Below, one piece after another: positions 1 through 12,900 of a DNA stretch of 64,000 nucleotides. Positions within the stretch are counted from its first letter, which is position 1. Each line of letters begins with the position of its first letter. Under the pieces are notes generated by a model, which was given only the letters and a program-made list of their open reading frames with translations, had not been told where the DNA came from and ran no database searches. Source of the stretch: Lactobacillus johnsonii (GTDB taxonomy: Bacteria; Bacillota; Bacilli; Lactobacillales; Lactobacillaceae); the NCBI RefSeq assembly GCF_014058685.1, contig NZ_CP059055.1, positions 62,001 to 126,000 of the forward strand, in the 5' to 3' direction. A program made the translations under genes and the position numbers.

Positions 1-528
1 GATGCTCAAATTGATTATTCAACTCGAGGTATTGATGTAGACCGCCACCTTCAAACAAACGTTAAGAATATTTATGCAATTGGAGACGTTACAAGCCAAG
101 ATGTGCCCAACTTAACACCGGTTGCAGAATTTCAAGCACAATACCTCTTTAATTCTCTTGAAAAGGAGCTTACTCAACCGATTAATTATCCAGCTATTGG
201 AACGGGAGTATTTGCTTTTCCGCAACTAGCTCAAGCCGGAATCAATCCTGATAGTGTTCTTGAAGATGGAGATAATTTTGAAATTAGAGAATATGAACTA
301 AGCCAAAGTAGTTTATATGCTGGTCAAAAAGAGAAGGGCTTGTTAACTGTCGTTTATGATAAAGCCAATTACATTGTTGGTGTTAGTGAAATAAGTATGA
401 GTGCAGTTAATGATATAAATTATTTTGTACCAATTATTGGTCTAAGAATTAATAAAAATGAGTGGCATCGAAATGTGTTGCCAATTTATCCTGCACTGGC
501 CGATAAAATTGAAGGAATTTTGAGATAG
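1..528 (+). CDS. FAD-dependent pyridine nucleotide-disulfide oxidoreductase, 3' part
   Basis: The reading frame is open from the first base, so the gene begins upstream of the window; 175 residues are visible. Near the visible start is YAIGDV, the second FAD-contacting motif of glutathione reductase/dihydrolipoamide dehydrogenase enzymes. A C-terminal dimerisation domain of about 110 residues follows. In classical disulfide reductases this domain ends with a His-Pro-Thr motif that carries the active-site His-Glu pair. Here the matching place reads NVLPIYPALADK, so that pair is not evident. The redox disulfide and NAD(P) fold lie outside the window. A GC-rich hairpin ends the gene. The family call is firm; the substrate cannot be told. 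Confidence 0.8.
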   Translation, partial: DAQIDYSTRGIDVDRHLQTNVKNIYAIGDVTSQDVPNLTPVAEFQAQYLFNSLEKELTQPINYPAIGTGVFAFPQLAQAGINPDSVLEDGDNFEIREYELSQSSLYAGQKEKGLLTVVYDKANYIVGVSEISMSAVNDINYFVPIIGLRINKNEWHRNVLPIYPALADKIEGILR

Positions 529-529
529 A

Positions 530-556
530 AAAAAGCACCTTGTGGTGCTTTTTTTA
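530..556. terminator. Bidirectional intrinsic terminator between the oxidoreductase gene and guaB
   Basis: AAGCACC-TTGT-GGTGCTT forms a perfect stem with an A-run on one side and a T-run on the other, so it can stop transcription from both convergent genes. Confidence 0.85.
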
Positions 557-571
557 TTACAAATCTAAATT

Positions 572-1741
<1,170 letters not shown>

Positions 1742-1799
1742 TTAGAAGCAACGTTTTAATATTAAATTAGCTAAACTTTACTCGAATATCTGGCAGAAG

Positions 1800-2375
1800 T
1801 CAATTAGAAATTTGATTTAATTTTTGAACAATTAATTTTGCGAGTAGTTCATAGCCCTTAACGCCAAAATGGAGTCCATCATTCTTTTTACCATTGAAAA
1901 TTTCTGGAAAATTTTTACTTGCCTGCATCTTACTTGCTAGAGCAATAAATAAAAATTTATATTCCTTTGTAACGCGTTTGATTATGTTGCTATATTCCTG
2001 CACCAAGAGGTTATTTCGCACTTTTTGCTTATTTTCATCAACTGCAGGTGGGGTAACAAAGATAACCTTTCCTGGGTAATAACGCCAAATAATGCTAGAA
2101 GCGATTAATTTTAAATTATCCTCAAATTGTTGCAACGGGACTTGCTTGTGTACTGCTAAGTCATTAGTGCCAACTAAAATGATCAGATAATCGCATTTTG
2201 GCTGATTGAATACTAAATTGGGTAAAGAGAGGGCAAGACCACCAGAATTGATTCCCGAGATAGCTGTATTGTAAATCTGATACGAATTTAGTTTTTGCAA
2301 TTGAAAGTTAATTTCTGGAATAGAATGATTTTCAGAGCGTGCAATAATACTGTCGCCGGTAAGAAGTAATTTCAT
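1800..2375 (-). CDS. SGNH/GDSL-type hydrolase
   Basis: A 191-residue esterase or lipase-like enzyme. Block I is LLTGDSI near residue 8 (nucleophile Ser of GDS). The block III motif is VGTND and block V is DGLHFGVKG with the catalytic Asp-His pair. There is no signal peptide, so it should act in the cytosol. A longer frame runs upstream into ldhD. The ATG at 2375 is preferred because it puts the GDS block at the normal N-terminal place, has AAAGGA upstream, and lies downstream of the ldhD terminator. The substrate is unknown: relatives cleave acyl esters, lysophospholipids or sugar acetates. Confidence 0.85.
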   Translation of the reverse strand: MKLLLTGDSIIARSENHSIPEINFQLQKLNSYQIYNTAISGINSGGLALSLPNLVFNQPKCDYLIILVGTNDLAVHKQVPLQQFEDNLKLIASSIIWRYYPGKVIFVTPPAVDENKQKVRNNLLVQEYSNIIKRVTKEYKFLFIALASKMQASKNFPEIFNGKKNDGLHFGVKGYELLAKLIVQKLNQISN

Positions 2376-2397
2376 TAATAAAAAATCCTTTAGGGTA

Positions 2398-2430
2398 GAA
2401 AAAAGACCTTGAGAAAATCTCAAGATCTTT
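2398..2430 (-). terminator. Intrinsic terminator of ldhD
   Basis: On the minus strand AGATCTTGAG-ATTTT-CTCAAGGTCT (one G-U pair) is followed by a T-run, between the ldhD stop and the SGNH hydrolase start. Confidence 0.8.
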
Positions 2431-2451
2431 TTGATTATCATAATTTGATTT

Positions 2452-3468
<1,017 letters not shown>

Positions 3469-3570
3469 TTAAACCTCCGTCAAAATTAATAGTATGACCG
3501 TCTTTTATTATACACTTGAGTTTGTTAATAAAAACACAAAATCTAATTTTTTTGAAACTTCTTTTAAAGA

Positions 3571-3586
3571 TGTTTCATGTGAAACT
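3571..3586. promoter_or_regulatory. Candidate parS-like (ParB/Noc-type) palindrome
   Basis: TGTTTCATGTGAAACT is a near-perfect palindrome and differs from the Firmicute parS consensus TGTTTCACGTGAAACA at two positions. It is intergenic, between the divergent ldhD and adhesin-island promoters. parS sites cluster near replication origins, and walRK-htrA-rlmH is often origin-proximal in Firmicutes, so the place is plausible. It could also be a regulator operator. Confidence 0.4.
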
Positions 3587-3614
3587 ATTAATGTTATAAA
3601 AAATTAATTTTCTT

Positions 3615-3643
3615 TTGATTATGAATATAGGGTGCCTTATGAT
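3615..3643 (+). promoter_or_regulatory. Sigma-A-type promoter of the first leaderless mucus-binding-domain gene
   Basis: TTGATT, a 17-nt spacer and TATGAT, about 80 nt before the start codon. Confidence 0.6.
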
Positions 3644-3722
3644 AATGATTAGGGAAAAATAACGATAAGTAAGCTACTAATATGTTATTAAAATTTGATC
3701 AAGATAGATGAGGGAATAAGTA

Positions 3723-6335
3723 ATGTCAGTTGTTGTTAAATATGTTGACCTAGATGATAATTTGGTTGAACTTGCAAATTCAGGAGAGCTAGAGGGAAGA
3801 GTAGGAGAAAAAGTAGATTATAGTACAAAAGACGAAGTAACAAAATTACTAGCTGCTGGTTATGTGCTGATTAATAATCCTTTTGATCAAAACGGTGAAA
3901 TAAATTTTTTTAAAAAAGATTCTCAAGAATTTACGATCACTTTTAAACATGGAAAAGAAGAAATAACAGCCAAAAATTTAAAATATGGATGTAAATTAGA
4001 GGATGTTCAAATGAAAGGTGAACAAAGAGTTCACTATATTGGACTTGAAAAAAATATTCCTGATAAAGTTACTGAGATTGCTTTTAATCGAAAGATTATT
4101 TTTGACAAAGTTACTAAGCAAAAATTATTAACTAATACTTGGCAACCAGAAAAATATTTCTTTCCTTTAGTTGCAAGTCCCAGTGTTATGAACTATACAC
4201 CTGATAAGGCAGTAATTGGCGGAGAAACTGGAACTAGTCAAAAGCCAAAACATGAATATGTGGTCACTTATCTACCTAATAAGAAAAATGCAAGAAGACA
4301 GAAAGCCGAAATAAAATTTATTGATGTTGATAATAACAACCAAGAATTAGCTACTTCTGGAGAACTAAAAGGAAAGCCTGGAAAAGAAATTTCTTATAAT
4401 ACGGCGGATGTTTTGAAGGATTTAACCGCTAAGGGATATGAAGTTGTTACTAATGATTTTGATGCTGAAGAGCAGAAGCCTGTTTTTGGAAATAGTAAAG
4501 ATTATGTTCAAATCTTTTTTGTGGCTTTAAAACACAAAAAACAAGTTGTTAGCTCCGAACATCCATTTTCAGGAATTGATGCAAATCTTTATGAAAAAGA
4601 AGTTCATCGGACAATTAGTTTCTCAGGAATAGATGATAGGAAGCTAGATGATGTAGTTCAAACAGCCATCTTGAAACGCAGCTTAACAATTGATCTAGTA
4701 ACTAAAAAAGTTATTTCAGGCGAATATACAAGCCAATGGCAGAGTAGTGAAACTTATCCTTCAGTACCTGTGCCTGTAGTGTCAGGATATCATACTCAAA
4801 TTAGTGAAGTAGTAGCTTCACCGGTAGAAAAACATGATTTAACTGAAGAAGTTAAGTACCACAAAAATGGATACTTGATTCCTGTGGATGTAAATCATAA
4901 TGAGTTTTCGAAAATAAATAAAAAGCAATTAATTACTAATTCGATTGATCCAACTAAAGTGGTTCTTCCAGAATTAGATTTAGAAAATATTGTCTTAAAA
5001 CAAATCAAAGAAGTAAAAATTGAAGATCCAAGTCATAATTATCAAGTTCCATATTTACTAGTGCATAAATATATTGCAGTCGATGAAAAGCATCCGCACG
5101 AGGTAATCAATCCAGCGTACTACCGTCGAATTGTCACTGCTCGTGTTCATTATCAAGGAGCGGGTAAACAGACTCCTCCAGATGCAGAACAAACGGTGCG
5201 TTGGACAAGAACAATTACTTATGATGAAGTAAGTAAAGAACTTATTGAAAATGGAATGTATACGACAAAATGGGTAGCTGATAGAGATATTTTTGAAGCA
5301 ACTCCTACGCCTGTAATTAAAGGATTTGCTGCAAATATTGGTTTAATAGGTGAACACCCAGTTACAGAAACTGACTTAATGGCGACCATTACTTATACTC
5401 CACTTGGAAAAATGATTCCTGTTGATGAGCATGGAAATGAAATCAAAAATGCTATGCATCCAACTTATGTTAATGATCCATATGATCCCGTACGTGTGCT
5501 TTTTACTGAAGAAGTACCGGAAGTGCCGGGATATGCACCAGTTCACGATACAATTTCTGTTAATGATCCTTTTACAGATATTAAAGTGTCGTATACTTTA
5601 AAGCCTCGCTATATTCCGGTAAATAGTGACCATCCTTATCGACCGATTAAGCCTACATTGTACAGCGTGCCCGTCAAGGAAACAATTAAATATCAAGGTG
5701 CTGGTGACCAAACACCAGTTACTCGTTTGCAAGCTGCATGCTGGACGCGCACTCTGACTGTAGATGAAAATACTGGTGAACTAGTCGAAGACGGAAAATA
5801 CACAACTGCTTGGTCAATTGATAAAAAGATCTATACGGCAGTACCAACGCCAATTATTGATGGCTATCATGCTGATAAAAAGATAATTGAAGAAAAAGAA
5901 GTAAAAAAAGCTGATGTCGATTTGCAAGTGACGTATAAGCAAAATGGGAGAATTATTCCAGTAAATTCTAAAGGAAATCCTATAAAGAATGTTGTCCAAC
6001 CACTATATGTAACCGAGGCGGATGATGCAACTAAAGTAAAAAGGATACAAGGAGTACCTAGAATTATGAATTATATTCCTGAAAAAGAACTTATTACTAT
6101 AGAGGATCCTGAAAAGAATACGCGGGTTATATATTATACATTCAGTGAAATACGGGAATTAAGCGAAAAGAAGCTAAATAAAGAAAAGCAAGCAAACTTA
6201 AAAAATGATAGTTTAGAGAAAAGAGAAGAGAAGAAGAAAGTTGAAAAAATAGAAGAAAGAAATTTTAAAAAAGATGAAAAGAAAATAAGTAAAAGAGAGA
6301 CAGGCATAAAAGATATGTTTTCTTGGTTTAAGTAG
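3723..6335 (+). CDS. Leaderless mucus-binding (Mub/MucBP) domain protein A
   Basis: 870 residues made almost wholly of mucus-binding repeat domains. B2-like domains (Ile/Val-x-Tyr/Phe-x-Asp-x-Asp-Asn start) lie near 2-80 and 195-275. A MucBP-like domain lies near 98-185, and three longer B1-type repeats follow (about 285-395, 455-560, 625-740). The last 65 residues are Lys/Glu-rich and end MFSWFK. There is no signal peptide, no membrane segment and no LPXTG. The start is firm: GAGGG lies 8 nt upstream and an in-frame TAA sits at 3717-3719, so no hidden N-terminal extension exists in this frame. A Cys in NLKYGCKLED is shared with the paralogue at 16011. Homologous domains bind mucin on the surface; where this protein acts is unknown. 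Confidence 0.85.
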   Translation: MSVVVKYVDLDDNLVELANSGELEGRVGEKVDYSTKDEVTKLLAAGYVLINNPFDQNGEINFFKKDSQEFTITFKHGKEEITAKNLKYGCKLEDVQMKGEQRVHYIGLEKNIPDKVTEIAFNRKIIFDKVTKQKLLTNTWQPEKYFFPLVASPSVMNYTPDKAVIGGETGTSQKPKHEYVVTYLPNKKNARRQKAEIKFIDVDNNNQELATSGELKGKPGKEISYNTADVLKDLTAKGYEVVTNDFDAEEQKPVFGNSKDYVQIFFVALKHKKQVVSSEHPFSGIDANLYEKEVHRTISFSGIDDRKLDDVVQTAILKRSLTIDLVTKKVISGEYTSQWQSSETYPSVPVPVVSGYHTQISEVVASPVEKHDLTEEVKYHKNGYLIPVDVNHNEFSKINKKQLITNSIDPTKVVLPELDLENIVLKQIKEVKIEDPSHNYQVPYLLVHKYIAVDEKHPHEVINPAYYRRIVTARVHYQGAGKQTPPDAEQTVRWTRTITYDEVSKELIENGMYTTKWVADRDIFEATPTPVIKGFAANIGLIGEHPVTETDLMATITYTPLGKMIPVDEHGNEIKNAMHPTYVNDPYDPVRVLFTEEVPEVPGYAPVHDTISVNDPFTDIKVSYTLKPRYIPVNSDHPYRPIKPTLYSVPVKETIKYQGAGDQTPVTRLQAACWTRTLTVDENTGELVEDGKYTTAWSIDKKIYTAVPTPIIDGYHADKKIIEEKEVKKADVDLQVTYKQNGRIIPVNSKGNPIKNVVQPLYVTEADDATKVKRIQGVPRIMNYIPEKELITIEDPEKNTRVIYYTFSEIRELSEKKLNKEKQANLKNDSLEKREEKKKVEKIEERNFKKDEKKISKRETGIKDMFSWFK

Positions 6336-6400
6336 TTATATAACAAACTAGGCTTATAATTCGGTTAGATGAGTCTAGTTAAAACAATAAATTAATTTAA

Positions 6401-6457
6401 AAAACCAAATGATGTTAAAGAATAATTTTTTTCTTTGATATTGTTTGGTTTTTGTTT
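6401..6457 (+). terminator. Intrinsic terminator after leaderless protein A
   Basis: A long imperfect stem (AAACCAAA... pairing with ...TTTGGTTT, extended by TTAAAGAA/TTCTTTGA) is followed by TTTTTGTTTTG. Confidence 0.7.
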
Positions 6458-6935
6458 TGCATTTGAAAGCTCTTGACAAAATAAAAAATGGGGGGGGTAA
6501 ACTAGGCTTGTATCTACTAGTTAGGTTGAAACAAGTTATTTAATTTAGTTAAAAAATGGAAGAGGAGGTTGTTAAGGTATCAACTTCGACTTTATAGAAG
6601 GTATTAGTAGTAACATATAACCCTTTGCTAAGCAGCTTGTTAAGTAACGACAAAAAAATTAAAAAAAACAATCTCAAAGACTATAAAATAACAAAATTCA
6701 TTTTTAATAATTTTAGTGTATAAAATAATATACAAATTTTTGAATATTATCATATAATAAACACATTATTTTATTATATATAAAAACAATGAAATACAGT
6801 AAAAATCAGCAATTAAGCAAGAAAAATACTGATTAAATAACTTCTAGACCTATTCTTGTAATGAAAAATATTTGTTATAATAACACTAAAGATCCTATAG
6901 TATTACTAAAATATATTAATTATATAACAGTTAAA
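6458..6935 (+). other. Long AT-rich leader region before the giant adhesin, with a G8 tract
   Basis: This is the bulk of a 616-nt stretch without a gene (6336-6951). Eight consecutive G lie at 6490-6497, in otherwise AT-rich DNA. Just after it, AAACTAGGCTTGTA nearly repeats AAACTAGGCTTATA found near 6345, so part of the preceding 3' region is imperfectly duplicated. I see no supported small gene. A TATAAT box lies at 6876-6881, with TTCTTG 17 nt before it. Confidence 0.5.
6853..6881 (+). promoter_or_regulatory. Probable promoter of the giant adhesin gene
   Basis: TTCTTG, a 17-nt spacer and a perfect TATAAT, about 70 nt before the start codon. The -35 match is weak. Confidence 0.5.
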
Positions 6936-6951
6936 TGGAGGAAAATAAGGA

Positions 6952-9900
6952 ATGCTATCTAAGAATAACTACCAAGAACGCTTAAGAAAAATGGATGACA
7001 AACAAGAACGTTTTTCAATCCGTAAATTTTCTGTCGGTGCAGCTTCTGTTTTAGTCGGAACAGCTGTATTAACTATGCAAAATGTTCAAACAGCACGCGC
7101 CGATACTACTTCAAATACTACAACTAAGACAACAGATTTATCTTCAGAAGCTGAAGAACAAAACAAGCAAAATGCTTATGATAAAACTCTTAATGAGGCA
7201 CAACCTACAACTAAGCCTGCAGATGCTCCTGTGGAGAGTCAAGATAGTAAGGTGGCCTCTTTTAGTGTGCCTAAAAATGAAGGAACATTTGTAGAAAAAA
7301 CACTAACGCCTAATATTACTGAAGAGACAGAGGCAATGCAGGATAAGGCTGAGTTAGCTCAAGTAAATAGTGAGGATAAGTCAGCTGAAAACAATAAAAC
7401 TAATGTAAAGGAAGAAAGTCAGACTGTTGAAGAGAATCAAATGGATAAGCGATCAGCTGAAGCGAATATATCGGATACAGAAAACACATTAGTAAGTAAC
7501 ACAACTTTAAATGTCCCTAAGACAACTCCAGCTACTACACGCTTTTCAGCAACAGCACTAAGTGAGAGCAAATTTCAAGTCAATGCTCCACGCGTGGGCC
7601 AAGATACTCCTGATACACAAGTTAAGAAAAATAATTATAAACTTGTAACCAATGCTACTGCACTTCAACAAGCAATTAATACTGGTGTTGCAGGTGTTAA
7701 TATTGATAGAAGTATTGATGCTTCTAATGTTGATTTGGCTATTAGAAATACTTTTACAATTGTTGGTCTTAACGATGCAGCAGCACTTAATTTAGGTCAA
7801 AAATCTCTTAATAATTCCGGTAATTTAACTCTCCAAGATATTAAGATTAATGGATCAATCTCTGGTAGCGGTACGGTAAATATTAAGGGAAATGTTACTT
7901 CTAATGTAAATAGTACTAATTCTTCTGTTCCAACTCAGGATCAATATAATGCTCAAAATTATACTGGTAGTAGAACTAACTTTAAGAACTCTAACATTGC
8001 TGCTAGGAACGTAAATATTGAAAATGGTGCTTCCTTAACTATTAACAGTTCTGAAATTAATGATGGAATTAACTTAGCTGATGGCGGTACTGTTAAAGTT
8101 GGCGATAATGCTACTTTAAATGTTAACCTGACTAATACATCAACTACTGCTACCCGTTACCATGTTGCTGGTGTGTTTGCCAAGAATGGTGGTAACTTTA
8201 TTAGTGGTTACAAGTCAAATGTTAATTTTAATACAGGATTAGGCCAAGCTATTGCGATCGGAGCAACCCGACCAACAAGTACTGACGCCGATAGATACGG
8301 TGGTTATGGTACACGCTCAAGAAATGATGGTCCAACATTAGTTCAATTAGGTGACTCATCGACTTTTAACTTTACTGGACGTGACGGTATTATCTTAGGT
8401 AATAATGCTAACTTTATTTCTGGAGAGAATTCAAATGTTCATTTTGAAAACAAGGGACGAGGAGTTGCTTTAGATTTAGCTAATAACTCAAATATCGAAA
8501 TTTCTAAACATTCCATTACTTCTTTCCATTCTGTTGGCAAGACAGGAACGTCTGGTAGCTTTGATGGCTATAACTATATTGGTGTTAACGAAGGTGGTAA
8601 TATTACTGTTGACGAATATGCTACCTTCCGTGTAATTCTTGAAGGTCGTGGCGATAATCCATGGGATGACGTAATTTCCTTAGATTCTAGAAATGCTAAC
8701 ACAAATGCTGCTTTCACTTCTAAGACAGGAGCAATTGTTGACATTCGTGATGATAATACTAACTTTTACGCAGAACTTATTTCATTCCCACTAGGGAGTG
8801 CAAACTCACGCATTGATATTCAAGATCCCCTAATGCTTAACCTGCAACGCTACTCTAATGGTGGAGCAACGACTGGTTGGATGGCTACTGGTGGTGACAA
8901 AATCAACACAACTTCGGCACAATATACTGCTAACTTAATTTATATGAGTGGTAATAAGGGAGTATTTAGTGTTAGTGGTGGGGATTACGATCCATCTAAT
9001 CCTAATAGTTCCGGCTTTGTTGTTTACCAACAAATTAAGTCAGATGGCTCAAAACAAATCTGGCTCAATGTAAATAGCGTTGATATTCCAATGAATGGAT
9101 TCCAAACTAAAGATATTTGGAATAATCAAGCAAACCCAGACGTATCAATTGCAGGTAATGGTTTAACTGCAGGTATTAAAGCGAACCAAGTTCATAACTT
9201 TGATGGGTCTCCACTAACTGGTCCGAATGCACCATACTATGGAATTTCAACCCAACGTGCTAGTCATCAAATTTGGATTCCTCATAGAACATCATTGGAA
9301 GTTACTGGTGAACACAAGAGTACTATTAAGTACGTTGATGAAAATGGAAAAGAAATTTTTCCAGAAAATACTCAATCATTAGATATGAAACGTAGTCTGA
9401 TACTTGATATTACACAAGATAAGATTCAAGATATTCAGAATTATGCTTTAAGTCATACTGCAGATGAAACTTTAGAGTACATTAAAAACAGTCAAGCAGT
9501 AGTTCAAGATTCAGGTTGGGATTTCACTGATGCTAATGGTAAAGCTGTTATTGATCCATATAGTACAATTGACTCACCTAAATTGGCTGGCTATGCTGCA
9601 ACGATCCAATCAACAAATGTTTCAACTTTAAAGGTTGGAGCAGATGCTTCTGCAGTAACTGCTAAATTTATGGTTGAACCATCTCAAGATATGGTTCAAA
9701 ATGGCGAATTATCAACTGCTTACAAGCAAAATGGCACTACTGGAATTCCTGCAGATTATGTAACAGTAGTCGTTTATAATAAACAAGCAACTTATCAGGC
9801 AGGTAAAACTGATAGTAAGAGTGTTGTTCGTGATATTAACTACTTAGATGGTAAGACAGGCAAAAAGATTCCAGCTAACCTAATTAAAGATAATCCAGTT

Positions 9901-12900
9901 TCTCAAACTGTTACTATGCACCGTACTGAAATTCTTGATAATTCAGGCAAGGTAATAGGTTATGGGACTATTAGTGAAGATGGTAAGTCGTACACACTTA
10001 ACAACGATTGGATTATTGATGGTAACTGGGAAGCTGTAAAATCACCAGACTTAACCACTAATGGTTACAAGACACCACGTTTTGAAAATGGTGATATAGC
10101 CAAAGTAGTTCCAGCAGAAACTGTAAATGAAAATACCCCTGATACTACTGTAAATGTTTACTACGACCACAATGAAATCCCAGTTGGTCCAGATACTCCA
10201 GATAAGCATGGGGTAGATTTAAACGAATTAACTAAAGATGTTAACGAAACTGTTCACTACGTATACAGTGATGGAACTAAGGCAGCTCCTGATGTTGTTC
10301 AAACTTCTAAGTGGACTAGAACTTTAACTATTGATGCAGTAACTAATGAAGTAATTTCCGATGGTCAATATACCACTGATTGGGCAATTCCTAAGGGTGA
10401 AAAGACTGTTTACGATCAAGTAGATACTCCAGTAATCAAAGGCTATCACGCAGATAAGCGTCAAATCAATGCTACAGTGGTTACTCAAAATAATATTGAA
10501 GAGACTGTTACTTACCAACCAAATGGTAAGATCATTCCAGTTGATCCAAATGGAGATCCAATTCCAAATGTACCAACCCCAACTTACCCAACAGATCCAA
10601 CAGACCCAACTAAGGTAGTACCGGATGAACCAGTACCAGAAATTCCAGGATTGATTCCAAGTGTTCCAACAGTAACACCAGAAAATCCAGGTAAGGATAC
10701 GCCAGTACCATATACCCCAGAAGTTCCAGCTAAGGATCAAGTAGCAGTTGTTAACTACATTGATGCAGATGACAACAACGCAATCATCACTAGCTCAGGC
10801 AACTTAACTGGTAAAGCTGGCGAAAAGATTGACTACAGTACTGCTTCAACGATTGAAGAACTAGAAAACAAGGGTTACGTACTTGTAAGTGATGGCTTCC
10901 CAGCAGGAGCAACGTTTGATAATGATGACAATACAACTCAAATCTACACAGTTGTATTGAAGCACGGTACAGTTCCAGTAACACCAGAAAACCCAGGCAA
11001 ACCAGGTGAACCAATTAATCCTAACGATCCAGATGGTCCTAAGTGGCCAGAAGGCACTGGTGAAAATGGTGTAAAGAGAACAGGAACTCAAACTATTCAC
11101 TACGAAGGAGCAGGCGACAAGACTCCTAGTGATGATGTACAAACATTCGACTTCACTAAGAAGATGCTGGTAGATAAGGTAACTGGTAAGATCATTGATG
11201 GAGGCGAATGGAATGTAACTAGTCACACATTTGGCTACAAGGATACTCCAGTAATTGAAGGCTACCACGCAGATAAGCGTAATGCCGGAGGATCTGTGGT
11301 AACACCAGATGACTTGAACAAGACTATCACAGTAAGTTACCAACCAAATGGTAAGATCATTCCAGTTGATCCAAATGGAGATCCAATTCCAAATGTACCA
11401 ACCCCAACTTACCCAACAGATCCAACAGACCCAACTAAGGTAGTACCGGATGAACCAGTACCAGAAATTCCAGGATTGATTCCAAGTGTTCCAACAGTAA
11501 CACCAGAAAATCCAGGTAAGGATACGCCAGTACCATATACCCCAGAAGTTCCAGCTAAGGATCAAGTAGCAGTTGTTAACTACATTGATGCAGATGACAA
11601 CAACGCAATCATCACTAGCTCAGGCAACTTAACTGGTAAAGCTGGCGAAAAGATTGACTACAGTACTGCTTCAACGATTGAAGAACTAGAAAACAAGGGT
11701 TACGTACTTGTAAGTGATGGCTTCCCAGCAGGAGCAACGTTTGATAATGATGACAATACAACTCAAATCTACACAGTTGTATTGAAGCACGGTACAGTTC
11801 CAGTAACACCAGAAAACCCAGGCAAACCAGGTGAACCAATTAATCCTAACGATCCAGATGGTCCTAAGTGGCCAGAAGGCACTGGTGAAAATGGTGTAAA
11901 GAGAACAGGAACTCAAACTATTCACTACGAAGGAGCAGGCGACAAGACTCCTAGTGATGATGTACAAACATTCGACTTCACTAAGAAGATGCTGGTAGAT
12001 AAGGTAACTGGTAAGATCATTGATGGAGGCGAATGGAATGTAACTAGTCACACATTTGGCTACAAGGATACTCCAGTAATTGAAGGCTACCACGCAGATA
12101 AGCGTAATGCCGGAGGATCTGTGGTAACACCAGATGACTTGAACAAGACTATCACAGTAAGTTACCAACCAAATGGTAAGATCATTCCAGTTGATCCAAA
12201 TGGAGATCCAATTCCAAATGTACCAACCCCAACTTACCCAACAGATCCAACAGACCCAACTAAGGTAGTACCGGATGAACCAGTACCAGAAATTCCAGGA
12301 TTGATTCCAAGTGTTCCAACAGTAACACCAGAAAATCCAGGTAAGGATACGCCAGTACCATATACCCCAGAAGTTCCAGCTAAGGATCAAGTAGCAGTTG
12401 TTAACTACATTGATGCAGATGACAACAACGCAATCATCACTAGCTCAGGCAACTTAACTGGTAAAGCTGGCGAAAAGATTGACTACAGTACTGCTTCAAC
12501 GATTGAAGAACTAGAAAACAAGGGTTACGTACTTGTAAGTGATGGCTTCCCAGCAGGAGCAACGTTTGATAATGATGACAATACAACTCAAATCTACACA
12601 GTTGTATTGAAGCACGGTACAGTTCCAGTAACACCAGAAAACCCAGGCAAACCAGGTGAACCAATTAATCCTAACGATCCAGATGGTCCTAAGTGGCCAG
12701 AAGGCACTGGTGAAAATGGTGTAAAGAGAACAGGAACTCAAACTATTCACTACGAAGGAGCAGGCGACAAGACTCCTAGTGATGATGTACAAACATTCGA
12801 CTTCACTAAGAAGATGCTGGTAGATAAGGTAACTGGTAAGATCATTGATGGAGGCGAATGGAATGTAACTAGTCACACATTTGGCTACAAGGATACTCCA

